A stretch of 64,000 nt of DNA, taken from Phymorhynchus buccinoides. Taxonomy: Eukaryota; Mollusca; Gastropoda; Neogastropoda; Raphitomidae. The position numbers were made by a program, and so were the translations under genes. Below, piece by piece: positions 8,563 through 19,829 of the stretch. The stretch covers positions 2,711,014 to 2,775,013 of the forward strand of contig CM065699.1 in the NCBI GenBank assembly GCA_017654935.2, read 5' to 3'. Numbering within the stretch: the first letter of the stretch is position 1; each line of letters opens with the position of its first letter. The notes below the pieces were generated by a model that was not told where the DNA came from, searched no databases, and saw only the letters and a list, made by a program, of their open reading frames with translations.

Positions 8563-10355
8563 CATGTACTGATATACGATGTCCTGATCATTGTCACATT
8601 GAGAATCCTTTACGTCATGTCCCATGTCCTGATCATTGTCACATTCAGAATCCTTTACGTCATGTCCCATGTACTGACATACAATGTCCTGATCATTGTC
8701 ACATTCAGAATCCTTTACGTCATGTCCCATGTCCTGATCATTGTCACATTGAGAATCCTTTACGTCATGTCCCATGTACTGACATACAATGTCCTGATCA
8801 TTGTCACATTCAGAATCCTTTGCGTCATATCCCATGTCCTGATCATTGTCACATTCAGAATCCTTTACGTCATGTCCCATGTACTGACATACAATGTCCT
8901 GATCATTGTCACATTCAGAATCCTTTGCGTCATATCCCATGTCCTGTTCATTGTCACATTCAGAATCCTTTACGTCATGTCCCATGTACTGACATACAAT
9001 GTCCTGTTCATTGTCACATTCAGAATCCTTTACGTCATGTCCCATGTACTAACATACAATGCCTGTTCATTGTCACATTCAGAATCCTTTACGTCATGTC
9101 CCATGTACTGACATACAATGTCCTGATCATTGTCACATTCAGAATCCTTTGCGTCATATCCCATGTCCTGTTCATTGTCACATTCAGAATCCTTTACGTC
9201 ATGTCCCATGTACTGACATACAATGTCCTGATCATTGTCACATTCAGAATCCTTTACGTCATGTCCCATGTACTAACATACAATGTCCTGATCATTGTCA
9301 CATTCAGAATCCTTTACGTCATGTCCCATGTACTGACATACAATGTCCTGATCATTGTCACATTCAGAATCCTTTACGTCATGTCCCATGTACTGACATA
9401 CAATGTCCTGATCATTGTCACATTCAGAATCCTTTACGTCATGTCCCATGTACTGACATACAATGTCCTGTTCATTGTCACATTCAGAATCCTTTACGTC
9501 ATGTCCCATGTACTGACATACAATGTCCTGATCATTGTCACATTCAGAATCCTTTACGTCATGTCCCATGTACTAACATACAATGTCCTGATCATTGTCA
9601 CATTCAGAATCCTTTGCGTCATATCCCATGTCCTGTTCATTGTCATATTCAGAATCCTTTACATCATTTCCGATGTACTAACATACAATGTCCTGATCAT
9701 TGTCACATTCAGAATCCTTTACGTCATGTCCCATGTACTAACATACAATGTCCTGATCATTGTCACATTCAGAATCCTTTACGTCATGTCCCATGTACTG
9801 ACATACAATTTCCTGATCATTGTCACATTCAGAATCCTTTACGTCATGTCCCATGTCCTGATCATTGTCACATTCAGAATCCTTTACGTCATGTCCCATG
9901 TACTGACATACAATGACCTGTTCATTGTCACATTCAGAATCCTTTACGTCATGTCCCATGTACTGACATACAATGTCCTGATCATTGTCACATTCAGAAT
10001 CCTTTGCGTCATGTCCCATGTACTGACATACAATGAACTGTTCATTGTCCTTCACATTCACAATCTGAGACAGGGGTGCCACTTGTTTTCACAAGCTTGT
10101 GGAACTGATCAATTCTGGTGCAGCTAGACCTGCCCCGGCCACAAACTTCCACAGAGCATCAGACCCCCGGATGTGTGACCCAAAGAGTTGTAATAACGAG
10201 CAAACACAAGCTGGTTAGCAGGGTTCACACCTGCAGATTCCCTCGTAGCCAGTAGGGCCTCGGTGCAAGTTTTGTGTCGTTTTGGGAGCCGAACTGGCTC
10301 AATGCGTCTTTCGCGAAAATTGTTGTGGTGTGTGTGTGTCACAAACTTATGACAT
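8563..10355 (-). pseudogene. Tyrosine-recombinase-like gene, C-terminal motif amplified
   Basis: The minus strand reads ESAGVNPANQLVFARYYNSL, then across frames DALWKFVAGAGLAAPELI, then PLSQIVNVKDNEQ and QYMGHD. This order resembles the C-terminal part of an invertebrate family with a tyrosine-recombinase-like fold, in which an F/Y-x-GHD motif follows the helix with LSQ. The family link is from memory and tentative. Frames shift at least once before 10,082. From there leftward the last motif is amplified about 27 times (next entry). A hAT-like element end cuts the array on the left. Confidence 0.45.
8566..10060 (-). repeat. 60/45-bp coding minisatellite (acidic GHD repeat)
   Basis: About 27 tandem units of 60 bp, some shortened to 45 bp, encode on the minus strand MGHDVKDSECDNDQDIVCQY. 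Both unit lengths are multiples of three, so long stretches stay open. Breaks come mainly from CAG to TAG changes (CQY becoming C-stop-Y) and from one-base losses. The plus strand is also open for 435 codons, but only as a by-product of the repeat. Confidence 0.95.
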
Positions 10356-10593
10356 AACATTTCAGATCCGGATTATGATCCTCTATGACATCCTCTATGA
10401 TCCTATCACGCCTTGGCCTTCTTGGAGCTAGTGGTCTTGGCTGCCCTCCTGCATTTAACTTGGCCAGGCTTCTTCCCACCGCTGGTACCTGGACCAATAT
10501 CAAAGCGGGTGCCATCACTGGCAAGTACAGTTCTGGAATCCAGTGGCTTTGGTTGACGAAGAAAGCGAAGCATGTGGTTGCGACGCTTTTTGG

Positions 10594-10832
10594 CTGAAGT
10601 CGCCGTTATCCATGAAGGCTGCTCCACCTGGCATAGTCCACTTGGAACTTTGAACGATAATAATCGATCAGCCTGAAGTCGCCGGTGTCCATGAAGGAGT
10701 GTGAACGATAATAATCGATCAGCCTGAAGTCGCCGGTGTCCATGAAGGCTGCTCCACCTGGCATAGTCCACCTGGAACTTTGAACGAAAATAATCGATCA
10801 GCCTGAAGTCGCTGGTATCAATGAAGGAGTGC
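10594..10832 (-). repeat. 46/80-bp coding duplication in the MULE-like gene
   Basis: Three copies of the segment reading SDFRLIDYF on the minus strand occur with spacings of about 46 and 80 bp. The spacing breaks the frame downstream of KLQELVEGQ. Confidence 0.7.
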
Positions 10833-10861
10833 TCCACTTCTGACTATTGGCCCTCCACGAG

Positions 10862-12085
10862 CTCCTGGAGTTTGTCGACCGAGTCCTTGGCAGTCAGTCT
10901 TCCTGGAGTTTGTCGACCAAGTCCTTGGCAGTCAGTCTTCCTGGAGTTTGTCGACCAAGTCCTTGGCAGTCAGTCTTCCTGGAGTTTGTCGACCAAGTCC
11001 TTGGCAGTCAGTCTTCCTGGAGTTTGTCGACCGAGTCCTTGGCAGTCAATCTTCCTGGAGTTTGTTGACCAAGTCCTTGGCAGTCAGTCTTCCTGGAGTT
11101 TGTCGACCGAGTCCTTGGCAGTCAGTCTTCCTGGAGTTTGTCGACCGAGTCCTTGGCAGTCAGTCTTCCTGGAGTTTGTCGACCAAGTCCTTGGCAGTCA
11201 GTCTTCCTGGAGTTTGTCGACCGAGTCCTTGGCAGTCAGTCTTCCTGGAGTTTGTCGACCGAGTCCTTGGCAGTCAGTCTTCCTGGAGTTTGTCGACCAA
11301 GTCCTTGGCAGTCAGTCTTCCTGGAGTTTGTCGACCGAGTCCTTGGCAGTCAGTCTTCCTGGAGTTTGTCGACCAAGTCCTTGGCAGTCAGTCTTCCTGG
11401 AGTTTGTCGACCAAGTCCTTGGCAGTCAGTCTTCCTGGAGTTTGTCGACCAAGTCCTTGGCAGTCAGTCTTCCTGGAGTTTGTCGACCAAGTCCTTGGCA
11501 GTCAGTCTTCCTGGAGTTTGTCGACCGAGTCCTTGGCAGTCAGTCTTCCTGGAGTTTGTCGACCGAGTCCTTGGCAGTCAATCTTCCTGGAGTTTGTTGA
11601 CCAAGTCCTTGGCAGTCAGTCTTCCTGGAGTTTGTCGACCGAGTCCTTGGCAGTCAGTCTTCCTGGAGTTTGTCGACCAAGTCCTTGGCAGTCAGTCTTC
11701 CTGGAGTTTGTCGACCAAGTCCTTGGCAGTCAGTCTTCCTGGAGTTTGTCGACCGAGTCCTTGGCAGTCAGTCTTCCTGGAGTTTGTCGACCGAGTCCTT
11801 GGCAGTCAGTCTTCCTGGAGTTTGTCGACCAAGTCCTTGGCAGTCAGAGTCTTCCTGGAGTTTGTCGACCAAGTCCTTGGCAGTCAGAGTCTTCCTGGAG
11901 TTTGTCGACCAAGTCCTTGGCAGTCAGTCTTCCTGGAGTTTGTCGACCAAGTCCTTGGCAGTCAGTCTTCCTGGAGTTTGTCGACCGAGTCCTTGGCAGT
12001 CAGTCTTCCTGGAGTTTGTCGACCAAGTCCTTGGCAGTCAGTCTTCCTGGAGTTTGTCGACCCGGTCCTTGGCAGTCAGAGTCTT
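10862..12085 (-). repeat. 38-bp coding minisatellite, about 32 units
   Basis: Near-identical 38-bp units, each with a GTCGAC site, read LTAKDLVDKLQE on the minus strand in one of three frames. The first unit joins smoothly to VNWKTL on the right and the last to LQELVEGQ on the left, so a single unit was the original gene sequence. 38 is not a multiple of three, so the array destroys the frame. A 40-bp variant (an extra GA) occurs a few times near 11,850 and 12,075. Confidence 0.95.
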
Positions 12086-12607
12086 CCAATTGACGGCGTG
12101 CTTGATGTTCACGCTCTCATTGTTATTTGTCCAGTGAGGAGTAATGTCTACAAGTCCAGGCCTGCAGACATGTCTGCGGGTTGGAGGTCAGAAGGGGCAC
12201 AATGTCTCGCTCAAAGTGTTGCACAAAACCAGGAGCAGTGTCTTCACAAAGTCTCTTAATGGTGGCTACACGCTCTTGGAATATTAGCGTATCCATGGTA
12301 TCGGTGATGCCACCTTTCCCAAACACAGAACACATGATGGGCTTTCTCAAGTCTTCAGGAAGACCGACCTTATCCCTGAGATACAAGTCCATGTTGTTTT
12401 TGATGTGTCGTGTTCCGTACAAGTGCCCACCACCAGGGAAGGCTGTGCCTATGGCCTTGACCAGAGCTTTTTCCTTGTCGGGACCAGTCACTGGCTGACT
12501 CATGCAGGCACCGAGCTTGGAGGCAATGAGCTGGAAGAAGATGCGGATGGTGTTGTAGTCCGAGTTTCCATGAAGGAGGATGGGCCCAGTAAACAGGATA
12601 GTCACAA

Positions 12608-12712
12608 GTGCCTCTGCGGGTCACAGCCAGGTTCTGGAACACAGCCTCTGCGGGTCACAGCCAGGTTCTGGAACACAGCCTCTGTGGGTCACAGCCAGGT
12701 TCTGGAACACAG
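12608..12712 (-). repeat. 34-bp coding repeat, 3 units
   Basis: Three units of about 34 bp each contain the codons for VFQNLAVT on the minus strand inside the MULE-like gene. The period shifts the frame. Confidence 0.85.
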
Positions 12713-12870
12713 CAACAGTCACATGAACGTCACCAACGTTGAATGTCTTGTCAAATGCCAGAAATGTAGTGTGTGCATATGGTGAAGTCAAAAACAACGG
12801 GATGTCAGCGATCTGATTGTATGGTTTGGGGCGGTATGCATGCCGCACAGCAGGTGCTGACTCAGCTATT

Positions 12871-13170
12871 TTTCTTCAAAACACTCATAATTTGGTCTTT
12901 TAGCTGCAAAGGTGTAGTCAATGAATGTTATCTTGAAAGCTGTTGACAGCATCTGAATATATTGATGCCTGCTGATCTTATTGTGGCCTTGGTTTGGCCT
13001 ATGCTGTCATAGGTCTTAAGGGAAACCTGCCATTGATCGTAAAGCATCGTATCAGGAGCGAAAATATATTTTTTTAATTATTATTTTTCTTATTTCTTTT
13101 ATTATTTGTCTTTTTGTTAACCGTCTTTTGAAGGAAGGAAGGAAGGAAGGTTATTGAACTCTCACTGGAA
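12871..13170. other. AT-rich spacer, no gene seen
   Basis: Unique-looking AT-rich sequence with T-runs around 13,065-13,115 and a short GAAGG run at 13,131-13,150. I see no coding or RNA gene. Confidence 0.5.
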
Positions 13171-13555
13171 TCCACAAATCAATCAGTCTTGAGCTGTTGG
13201 TGTCATGTTTTGTTATCTCTTTGACTGTATATCCACAAATCAATCAGAGTCTTGAGTTGTTGGGTGTCATGTTTTGTTATCTCTTTGATTGTATATCCAC
13301 AAAGCAATCAGTCTTGAGCTGTTGGGTTTGATGTTTTGTTATCTCTTTGACTGTATATCCACAAATCAATCAAAGAGTCTTGAGCTGTTGGGTTTGATGT
13401 TTTGTTATCTCTTTGACTGTATATCCACAAATCAGTCAAAGAGTCTTGAGCTGTTGGGTTTGATGTTTTGTTATCTTGTTGACTGTATATCCACAAATCA
13501 ATCAAAGAGTCTTGAGCTGTTGGGTTTGATGTTTTGTTATCTCTTTGACTGTAAG
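13170..13555. repeat. 65-bp minisatellite, 6 units
   Basis: Units of about 61-65 bp share CCACAAATCAATCA, CTTGAGCTGTTGGG and TTATCTCTTTGACTG. Short open frames on both strands are by-products. No coding origin was recognised. Confidence 0.9.
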
Positions 13556-13726
13556 AGGTGTGTGTGTCTTTTAATCACCATCATTGCTGTTGACGGGACT
13601 ATGAACAATGTAAAAATAAATAAATTCTTTGTCAACACATAACCCAACTTGTGTGTCATCTTTGACATTTTGTAAAATATCCAGTAGCATTATTTTCTTC
13701 CTGGTTGCAGACACCACCTTGTATAG

Positions 13727-13920
13727 GTCTCTGTACACATGAACATTTCTCACTCTTTCCCCATGGCAACACAGTGATATGCAAGGGATGGTCTGTATAC
13801 ACGTGAACATGTTTCACTCTTTCCCCATGGCAACACAGTGATATGCAAGCGATCTTATGAGAGGCTGTCACTGTGTTGCCATGGGGAAAGAGTGAACAAT
13901 GTTCACATGTACAGAGACCT
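13727..13920. repeat. Inverted repeat with an extra direct copy
   Basis: A segment containing CTTTCCCCATGGCAACACAG lies at 13,727-13,777, again in the same orientation at about 13,797-13,845, and inverted at 13,866-13,919. It could fold into a hairpin of about 50-bp arms and looks like a fold-back MITE remnant. Confidence 0.75.
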
Positions 13921-14079
13921 GATGAAGTGACTGTGAGTGAAGACATGGACATTGGTACAGGTGGGTACTGTTAGTGGGTTGGGAAGGTGTGGGAAAGGTG
14001 GTCAGAGGGAAATGCAGCCACGTTAAACCTTCTTTTTGTGAGCAACTTTACTTTGTTTATTATATGATAATCATATAGT

Positions 14080-14515
14080 AAAAAGCCAACTGTCCGTCCG
14101 TGTGTGTGTCTGTGTGTCTGAAACACAAAACGGGCCTTATAACTCCGCCGTTTTTCGACCGAATCGCTTCAAATTTGCTGTGAGCCCTAACGGGCCGATG
14201 GCAACGGCAACCGAGGCGGCCGTGTCATTTGCGCGGTTCGGCAAATGCGCGAAACGCGCATCCGCCGGCCTCTCGGCGCCCGTATCTCCGGTGTTACTGG
14301 ACCGATTGCCTTCGAATTTGGCAGGAAGATGACCGGGGACGGTGACTATCCGTGTACCAAACCGGAAGCGAATCGGTTCAGAAACGCGCGCGCTATACGA
14401 CTCTGCCGTTTCTTAACCGAATCGCTTCAAATTTGCTGTACTCAGCGTTACCAGTACTTGGCGTTACCGTTACTAGGCGTTACTGGTACTCAGAGTTGCG
14501 CTAGTAAAGATAATA
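14080..14515. repeat. GC-rich dispersed-repeat-like segment
   Basis: The segment starts with CTGTCCGTCCGTGTGTGTG, is much more GC-rich than its surroundings, and holds two copies of CGAATCGCTTCAAATTTGCTG (about 14,161 and 14,420). It ends with several GGCGTTAC/CAGCGTTAC steps. It resembles a transposon fragment. The family is unknown. Confidence 0.5.
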
Positions 14516-15060
14516 ATAGATAATATTTTTTCTTTTAAATTAATGTTGAGATGTGTGATGTTCATATTGTAATCATGAATCTTTGAATGTCTGAAACGAA
14601 TGTGCATTGATGAAGTTTTATTATTTGATTGATTGATTTACTCTTTCTGAAATAAATTTGGATGAAACAAGTATCATTGACTGTTGATTTGATTTTGCTA
14701 AGATTATGTTTGTAGTTTTTTCATTACGAATACCAGAGAAACTATGCACTTCCAGTTTTAAAACAGTTCAGTGTTCAACCAATAGAAACTCTTTTTTTTG
14801 CTGTCTCAAATCTTCAAATGATCCAACGACTCCCACCATGCATTGGGGCTGAAATCTCCCGAGGTCAAGCATCAGGCATAATAATAATAATAATAATTTA
14901 ATTCATTTTAAAAAGTGACGCCTGTCCCTCGCGAGGCTCCAGGCGCCATTACAAAGATAAAAACCAACAGGTTTAAGAAAGAAGAGAAAGGAGACATACA
15001 AGATTAAAACATAAGCATACTGCATACATGCTTCACTTTTCTGATTTAGTTTATCGTGTC
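14516..15060. other. Spacer with (AAT)n tail-like motif
   Basis: Mostly unique AT-rich sequence. At 14,876-14,960 an (ATA)n run is followed by AATTTAATTCATTTT and a GC-rich CGAGGCTCCAGGCGCC segment, similar in layout to the LINE/SINE tails elsewhere in the window. No gene seen. Confidence 0.4.
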
Positions 15061-15069
15061 TGTGTAGCC

Positions 15070-15190
15070 TTTTATTCTTCTTCTTCTTCTGCGTTCCCAG
15101 GCCATAATGAGGTACGTATGTGTCCGGTTTTCAGTTTTCACTGGTCTCCCCGCTGTTACAGCCGACACATTCCAATTTCGGAGGAGCTCA
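15070..15190. repeat. Dispersed repeat with GCGTTCCCAGGCC
   Basis: It shares CTTCTGC(G/A)TTCCCAGGCC, ATGTGTGTCCGGT and TTTTCACTGGTCTCCC with 43,803-43,915, inside a DUS2 intron. The two copies are diverged, so this is an old interspersed repeat, perhaps a SINE body. Confidence 0.6.
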
Positions 15191-15225
15191 AAGGAGAAAC
15201 AAATAGTTGGATTTTTTTTTTTTAA

Positions 15226-15710
15226 AGGCAGGAGAATGGGCCAATAAGTCAGAAAGATAATAGATTATAGAAAGCAAAGGGAAAAGGCAGTCAAAGAGTG
15301 CAGATTAGAGGAAGTTACAAGCACAAAACTTCCAGAAGGTGGGGGAACTATTTTTACAAAAGATCCCCCGATATCCCCACGGGGAAAGCCTTTATGAAAC
15401 AACAGCTTGACGTTAGGAGTCAGTACTGAAGACAGAACGACAGCTGTATGGTACATGGTTTTCTACGGTACAGCAACGAAGGATCACCGCACAGCCGAGT
15501 GTTGTGAATGGATGTGACTCCACTAGAAAGTGCTTGTTCTGTAGGAACAGGAGTTCATGCTGCAGGGTTGGGGGGCTTGTCAAACCCCTCTTCACTGAAA
15601 AACTGGTCATGTCCCTTGGGCAAGACTTCTCCACAATACACATTCCAGGTCAGCCCTTTAGAATAGCCGCTGCCTCCTCTGCAATCTGGAAGTCATGGTG
15701 AGACAACCAA
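15226..15710. repeat. Dispersed repeat, single-copy relative of the 25,670 array
   Basis: It contains AAAGGCAGGAGAATGG, AGCAAAGGGAAAAGGCAG, ACAAGCACA and AAGGTGGGGGAACT in that order. The same order occurs at 26,230-26,480, but there the first part has been amplified about 13 times. I see no coding signal. Confidence 0.6.
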
Positions 15711-16487
15711 AATACGATTCCTCTGATTCAGTTTCTTCTTGCTAATTTTCAGTTCCTACAACTACCCCTCGCTAGCTTTATTTTTGTCCTTAGGCTAGAG
15801 TCAGCTTTCACTAAGTCCCTTTTATTGCCCTCAGTTGAACTCCTATTTTTACTTGCCCCGGGTGAAACGGATTAACTCTGCTAATACGACCTTGTGTGGG
15901 TGGGTTAAGCAGTAGAGAGGTTTTAACCCCTTGACTACCATATTGACTCGATGACATCACTGATGACGTCATCAAATGTAGACGAATAACTGATATTCTG
16001 GCTTTTGCTCTTGCACAGTCAGTTATATCCACAGACCATTTTGCCAGATTGGCTCTTTCAGTTGTCTTTTTCATGTCATGATCTGTACAATGATATTTTT
16101 CTTCTTCTTTGGCAGTCAAGGGGTAAAGAGAGACTTGAGGTGGGAGTTAAACCCATTTAAGGAAAAGAAAAGGGAGGGACCATTAATTAAGGAGAGAAGA
16201 CAGAGACAGGGGGAGAGAAAGAAACACACATGCATGCACAAGAGAAAGAGAGAGAGAATGTAGGCAAAGAGAAACAGGGTTTATTAAGGGTCAGTGTGAA
16301 GGATCAACTTTAGGAACCAAAGTGCTATAATCCTCTAACAACCAGCTATGCACTTCAGGGCTAATCGCCTGTGTGTGTGTGCGACAGAGAGGGAGAGAGA
16401 GACAGAAGGATTGATTTATGCAATAGACCCTAGAGGTCTTTAGACTAATAATCCAAGGGGCCACATTAAAAAAGTTAAAATGACAAA
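15711..16487. other. Spacer, purine-rich in part, no gene seen
   Basis: Unique-looking sequence with GA-rich stretches at 16,120-16,260 and 16,380-16,410. No gene, RNA or clear repeat family was recognised. Confidence 0.5.
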
Positions 16488-16615
16488 TGTTAAGATCAGT
16501 GCCCTCCGCTGTTCCAGGGTGAAGTTGGCCAATCAGCTTAACGGAAAAGGTAAATTGGAGGGAGTTGATTGGCCAACTTCACCCTGGAACAGCGGAGGGA
16601 GCTGATCTTAACATT
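16488..16615. repeat. Fold-back hairpin of about 50-bp arms
   Basis: The left arm (GATCAG...CCCTCCGCTGTTCCAGGG...GGCCAATCA) is repeated inverted after a loop of about 28 bases. The arms match almost perfectly. No target duplication was identified. It is probably a fold-back MITE. Confidence 0.85.
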
Positions 16616-16689
16616 AGCCGTTAAAATATTATTTGTTGTTGTTGTCAGTTACCTTACTGTCTGACTGCAACAAAAAGCAATAATGAAAA

Positions 16690-17335
16690 TGGCAGACCAT
16701 ATGAAGAGAGAGGGGGGGGGGGGGGGGAGACAAAGACAGTCTCTATATATAGGCTCTGATCCATAACAATGGTTGAAATGGAATGCCATATGAAGAGAGA
16801 GAGAGGGGGGGGGGGGGGAGACAAGACATTCTATATATAGGCTCTGATCCATAACAATGGTTGAAATGGAATGCCATATGAGAGAGAGAGGGGGGGCGGG
16901 GGGGGGAGACAAGACATTCTATATATAGGCTCTGATCCATAACAATGGTTGAAATGGAATGGCATATGAAGAGAGAGAGATGGGGGGGGGGGGGGGGAGA
17001 CAAGACAGTATAGACCTGTATATAGGCTCTGATCCATAACAATGGTTGAAATGGAATGCCATATGAAGAGAGAGAGGGGGGGGGGGGGGGGAGACAAGAC
17101 AGTATAGACCTGTATATAGGCTCCGATCCATAACAATGGTTGAAATGGCATGCCATATGAAGAGAGAGAGAGGGGGGGGGGGGGAGACAAGACAGTATAG
17201 ACCTGTATATAGGCTCTGATCCATAGCAATGGTTGAAATGGAATGCCATATGAAGAGAGAGAGGGGGGGGGGGGGAGACAAGACAGTATAGACCTGTATA
17301 TAGGCTCTGATCCATAACAATGGTTGAAATGGAAT
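16690..17335. repeat. 88-bp minisatellite with poly-G tracts, 8 units
   Basis: Each unit has GAGAGAGA, a run of 10-18 G, GAGACAAGACA, TATATAGGCTCTGATCCATA and GGTTGAAATGGAATGCCATA. The G-runs vary in length. No gene is implied by the proline-rich frames on the minus strand. Confidence 0.95.
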
Positions 17336-17534
17336 GCCAGTCGTTTCTGAGCATACTGGCAGTTATTAGCAGAGGGGGCAGCTACGGGCTAACATTTATT
17401 GTAGAGATGCCTTGCACAGGGCATATCCCCACTCTCAGAGAAACTTGACTTGAGGACAGCTGACATTGGGGAAGGTCCCCAAAGGCCAACCAATCCCTTT
17501 GGCTGCAGTACAAAGAGCCAATACAATTATAGTA

Positions 17535-17679
17535 CAGTGGAACCTCCCTTATAAGACCTTCAAAAATCATGGTCTTATAAGGGAGGTCATTTTAATGCTT
17601 ACAAAGGGCAATGTCTCGGAGAAGTAGGTTTTATGTGGGAGGGAGCCTTATGGGAGGTCTTATAGGGGAGGTTCCACTG
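17535..17679. mobile_element. 145-bp pogo/mariner-like MITE
   Basis: Perfect terminal inverted repeats CAGTGGAACCTCCC / GGGAGGTTCCACTG are flanked by TA on both sides. No coding capacity. The TIR and the TA target resemble pogo/Tigger-type elements. A degraded second copy lies in a DUS2 intron at 38,544-38,725. Confidence 0.85.
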
Positions 17680-17904
17680 TACAATGAAATAAAGTGAAAA
17701 ATCACACACACCCATAGGCAATTGACACTATGCTCACTAAAAGTGTGCTGTGATTGCAGTACCCAGCCACGCCTGCTACTGTTTGGACCAGTGCTTGCCG
17801 ATTCAAATGATATGCATGACTGGTCACACGATTCAAAGCTGACACGCCTTACCTTGCGGAGAGACTTGTCACAATTTGTTTTGTAGCAAAACAACAAACG
17901 CTTT

Positions 17905-18525
17905 TGCTGAAAATATTACATCTTAGGTTCAACCCTGCTCAGAACAACCCACCCATCCATGGTTGGGTGTATGAGATAAAGAATGAATAACATTTGAAAT
18001 ATAGGCTTCAAAGTGGGCGTTCGGGTGTTTACCTTGTGTAACAACCCACCTTTACTGAGAAGATTACATCTTAGGTTCAACCCTGCTCAGAACAACCCAC
18101 CCATCCATGGTTGGGTGTATGAGATAAAGAATGAATAACATTTGAAATATACGGCTTCAAAGTGGGCGTTCGGGGGTTTACCTTGTGTGACAACCCACCT
18201 GTACTGAGATTACATCTTAGGTTCAACCCTGCTCAGAACAACCCACTTTTACTGGAAAGAATACATCTTAGGTTCAACCCTGCTCAGAACAACCCACCTT
18301 TACTGGAAAGAATACATCTTAGGTTCAACCCTGCTCAGAACAACCCACTTTTACTGGAAAGAATACATCTTAGGTTCAACCCTGCTCAGAACAACCCACT
18401 TTTACTGGAAAGAATACATCTTAGGTTCAACCCTGCTCAGAACAACCCACTTTTACTGGAAAGAATACATCTTAGGTTCAACCCTGCTCAGAACAACCCA
18501 CCTTTACTGGAAAGAATACAGGTAG
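17905..18525. repeat. Two-level minisatellite, 51-bp and larger units
   Basis: The 51-bp unit (TTCAACCCTGCTCAGAACAA, CCACTTTTACTGG, ATACATCTTAGG) occurs about six times at 18,215-18,525. Before it are two units of about 140 bp that share the first half but continue with CCATCCATGGTTGGG and GGGCGTTCGGG. The short unit seems to be a deletion product of the long one. Confidence 0.9.
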
Positions 18526-19829
18526 CAAAGTAGAACTGCTTTTGTTGAAACGGGCAAAACCTTGTATCTTTGGTTAAACTCGCATCATAAAGGGGATCGG
18601 GGACATTTCTGCCAGTTTTCAGCAAGCCAAGTCAATACTTTGTTAGACTGAGAATGCTAAAACCACCGACATACAGCAAACCCGTCAATGTTGTCAACTC
18701 AGGCAAAGAAGACTTAAAGCAAGAAATCTCTCCCTTAGGTGTCTGATCGTGTATTGGTTATATAAAAAAAATAAGCTAAAAAAGAAGAAAGAGAAATGCT
18801 GAATTTAGATACATGTAACATGAACATTACTAGTTAGGGGAAAAAACCACATGACACAGTATAAAAGTTTCTCTCTGGTAGGAATGCTGGTCCAAAATAA
18901 CTCTTTTCAACACAATACAATGGGCAGTTCTTTGGGTTGTGCCCAGTCAACAACATTCCATCCAAACCAGTTCATAACTCTGAAGGTAAGCTCTTGTCAC
19001 GGGTGAGACAGACAGTCACCAAATGGGATTAACGAACATGAGATTTATATAATCAGAAGACAATACATGAATCAGCCACTCGAAACAACCATGCAAAATG
19101 CTTGTTGAATCTTTAACAATTTTTATTCAGTACAGACAAGGAGTCTACTCTTCCTAAGATCATAAAAATAAAGATAATAATCATCACATATATACATATA
19201 TTACACTTGTTTTTCTCTCCTTTCTCTCTCTGTACACTGAGGGGTAATCATCTTCACAATGTGTTTTCACCCAAAGCGAAGAACAAGTTTAGCAGCACGG
19301 AACGCTCAACGTCACAGGTCGATTTTAAACACCTATGTTACAATGATGCACATCAAACAACAAATGGCCTGAGTGAGGGGGGTAACAGCAACTTGTTTGT
19401 TTCCATTATTTACATGTTATGACATGCACATTGAGTTAAGACAGTTAAAACGGAACAACTCTTTGCTTTCTTTAAAAACAACTGGCTACGCTTCTCTTTT
19501 TCTGTTCAAAATCTTCTGTTAGGCTTGCAGGACACCATCCATATAACCAATTCAATGTTTTCGGTGTTCTTCCATGTAACAGGGTGCTTGTGATAGTTGA
19601 AATAATCCTAAATAATCACATAACAACAAAATATAGAATATGAGAAAAAAATCCATACAGCACGCAAAACAACAAAAAGTGACAGCACTCTAAATGATCT
19701 CCACAAACGGCTACAGTGGTTCCAACAAAAGGATACGGCACTCTAAAACCTCGATACACGTTTCTACTCTCATTCAAACAATCCACTGATACCATATTTA
19801 CAATATCCACATACCATATTTTACAATAA
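18526..19829. other. Spacer, no gene seen
   Basis: AT-rich unique-looking sequence. I looked for DUS2 N-terminal coding sequence here and found none. There are no clear repeats apart from short A-runs. Confidence 0.5.

Larger units (their letters stand above)
10406..12870 (-). pseudogene. MULE-like transposase-type gene with three internal arrays
   Basis: In order on the minus strand: TTFLAFDKTFNVGDVHVTV (FDKTFN would hold the first catalytic Asp of a MULE DDE domain); GPILLHGNSDYNTIRIFF; TGPDKEKALVKA (second acidic position) with GTRHIKNN; WTNNNESVNIKHAVNWKTL; KLQELVEGQ; SEVEHSFIDTSDF; and a C-terminus SDGTRFDIG...GKKPGQ rich in Lys. This order fits a MULE-like family common in invertebrate genomes. 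Three arrays break the frame: 34 bp at 12,608-12,712, 38 bp at 10,862-12,085 and 46/80 bp at 10,594-10,832. The N-terminus before 12,870 is not clear. Confidence 0.55.

Noticed and set aside
8566..10060. CRISPR array
   Set aside because: Units follow each other directly with no unique spacers, and the context is a eukaryotic genome. The same holds for all other arrays here.
8820..10127. 435-codon open frame on the plus strand
   Set aside because: It is the antisense of the 60-bp array. Repeat units with lengths divisible by three keep several frames open, and only the minus strand matches the flanking gene.
10821..12259. Long plus-strand frames (250-380 codons) rich in LPGVCRPSPWQS
   Set aside because: By-product of the 38-bp array read in three successive frames. 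The minus strand carries the parent coding sequence.
16649..17354. Proline-rich minus-strand proteins
   Set aside because: They come from the poly-G runs and the 88-bp array.
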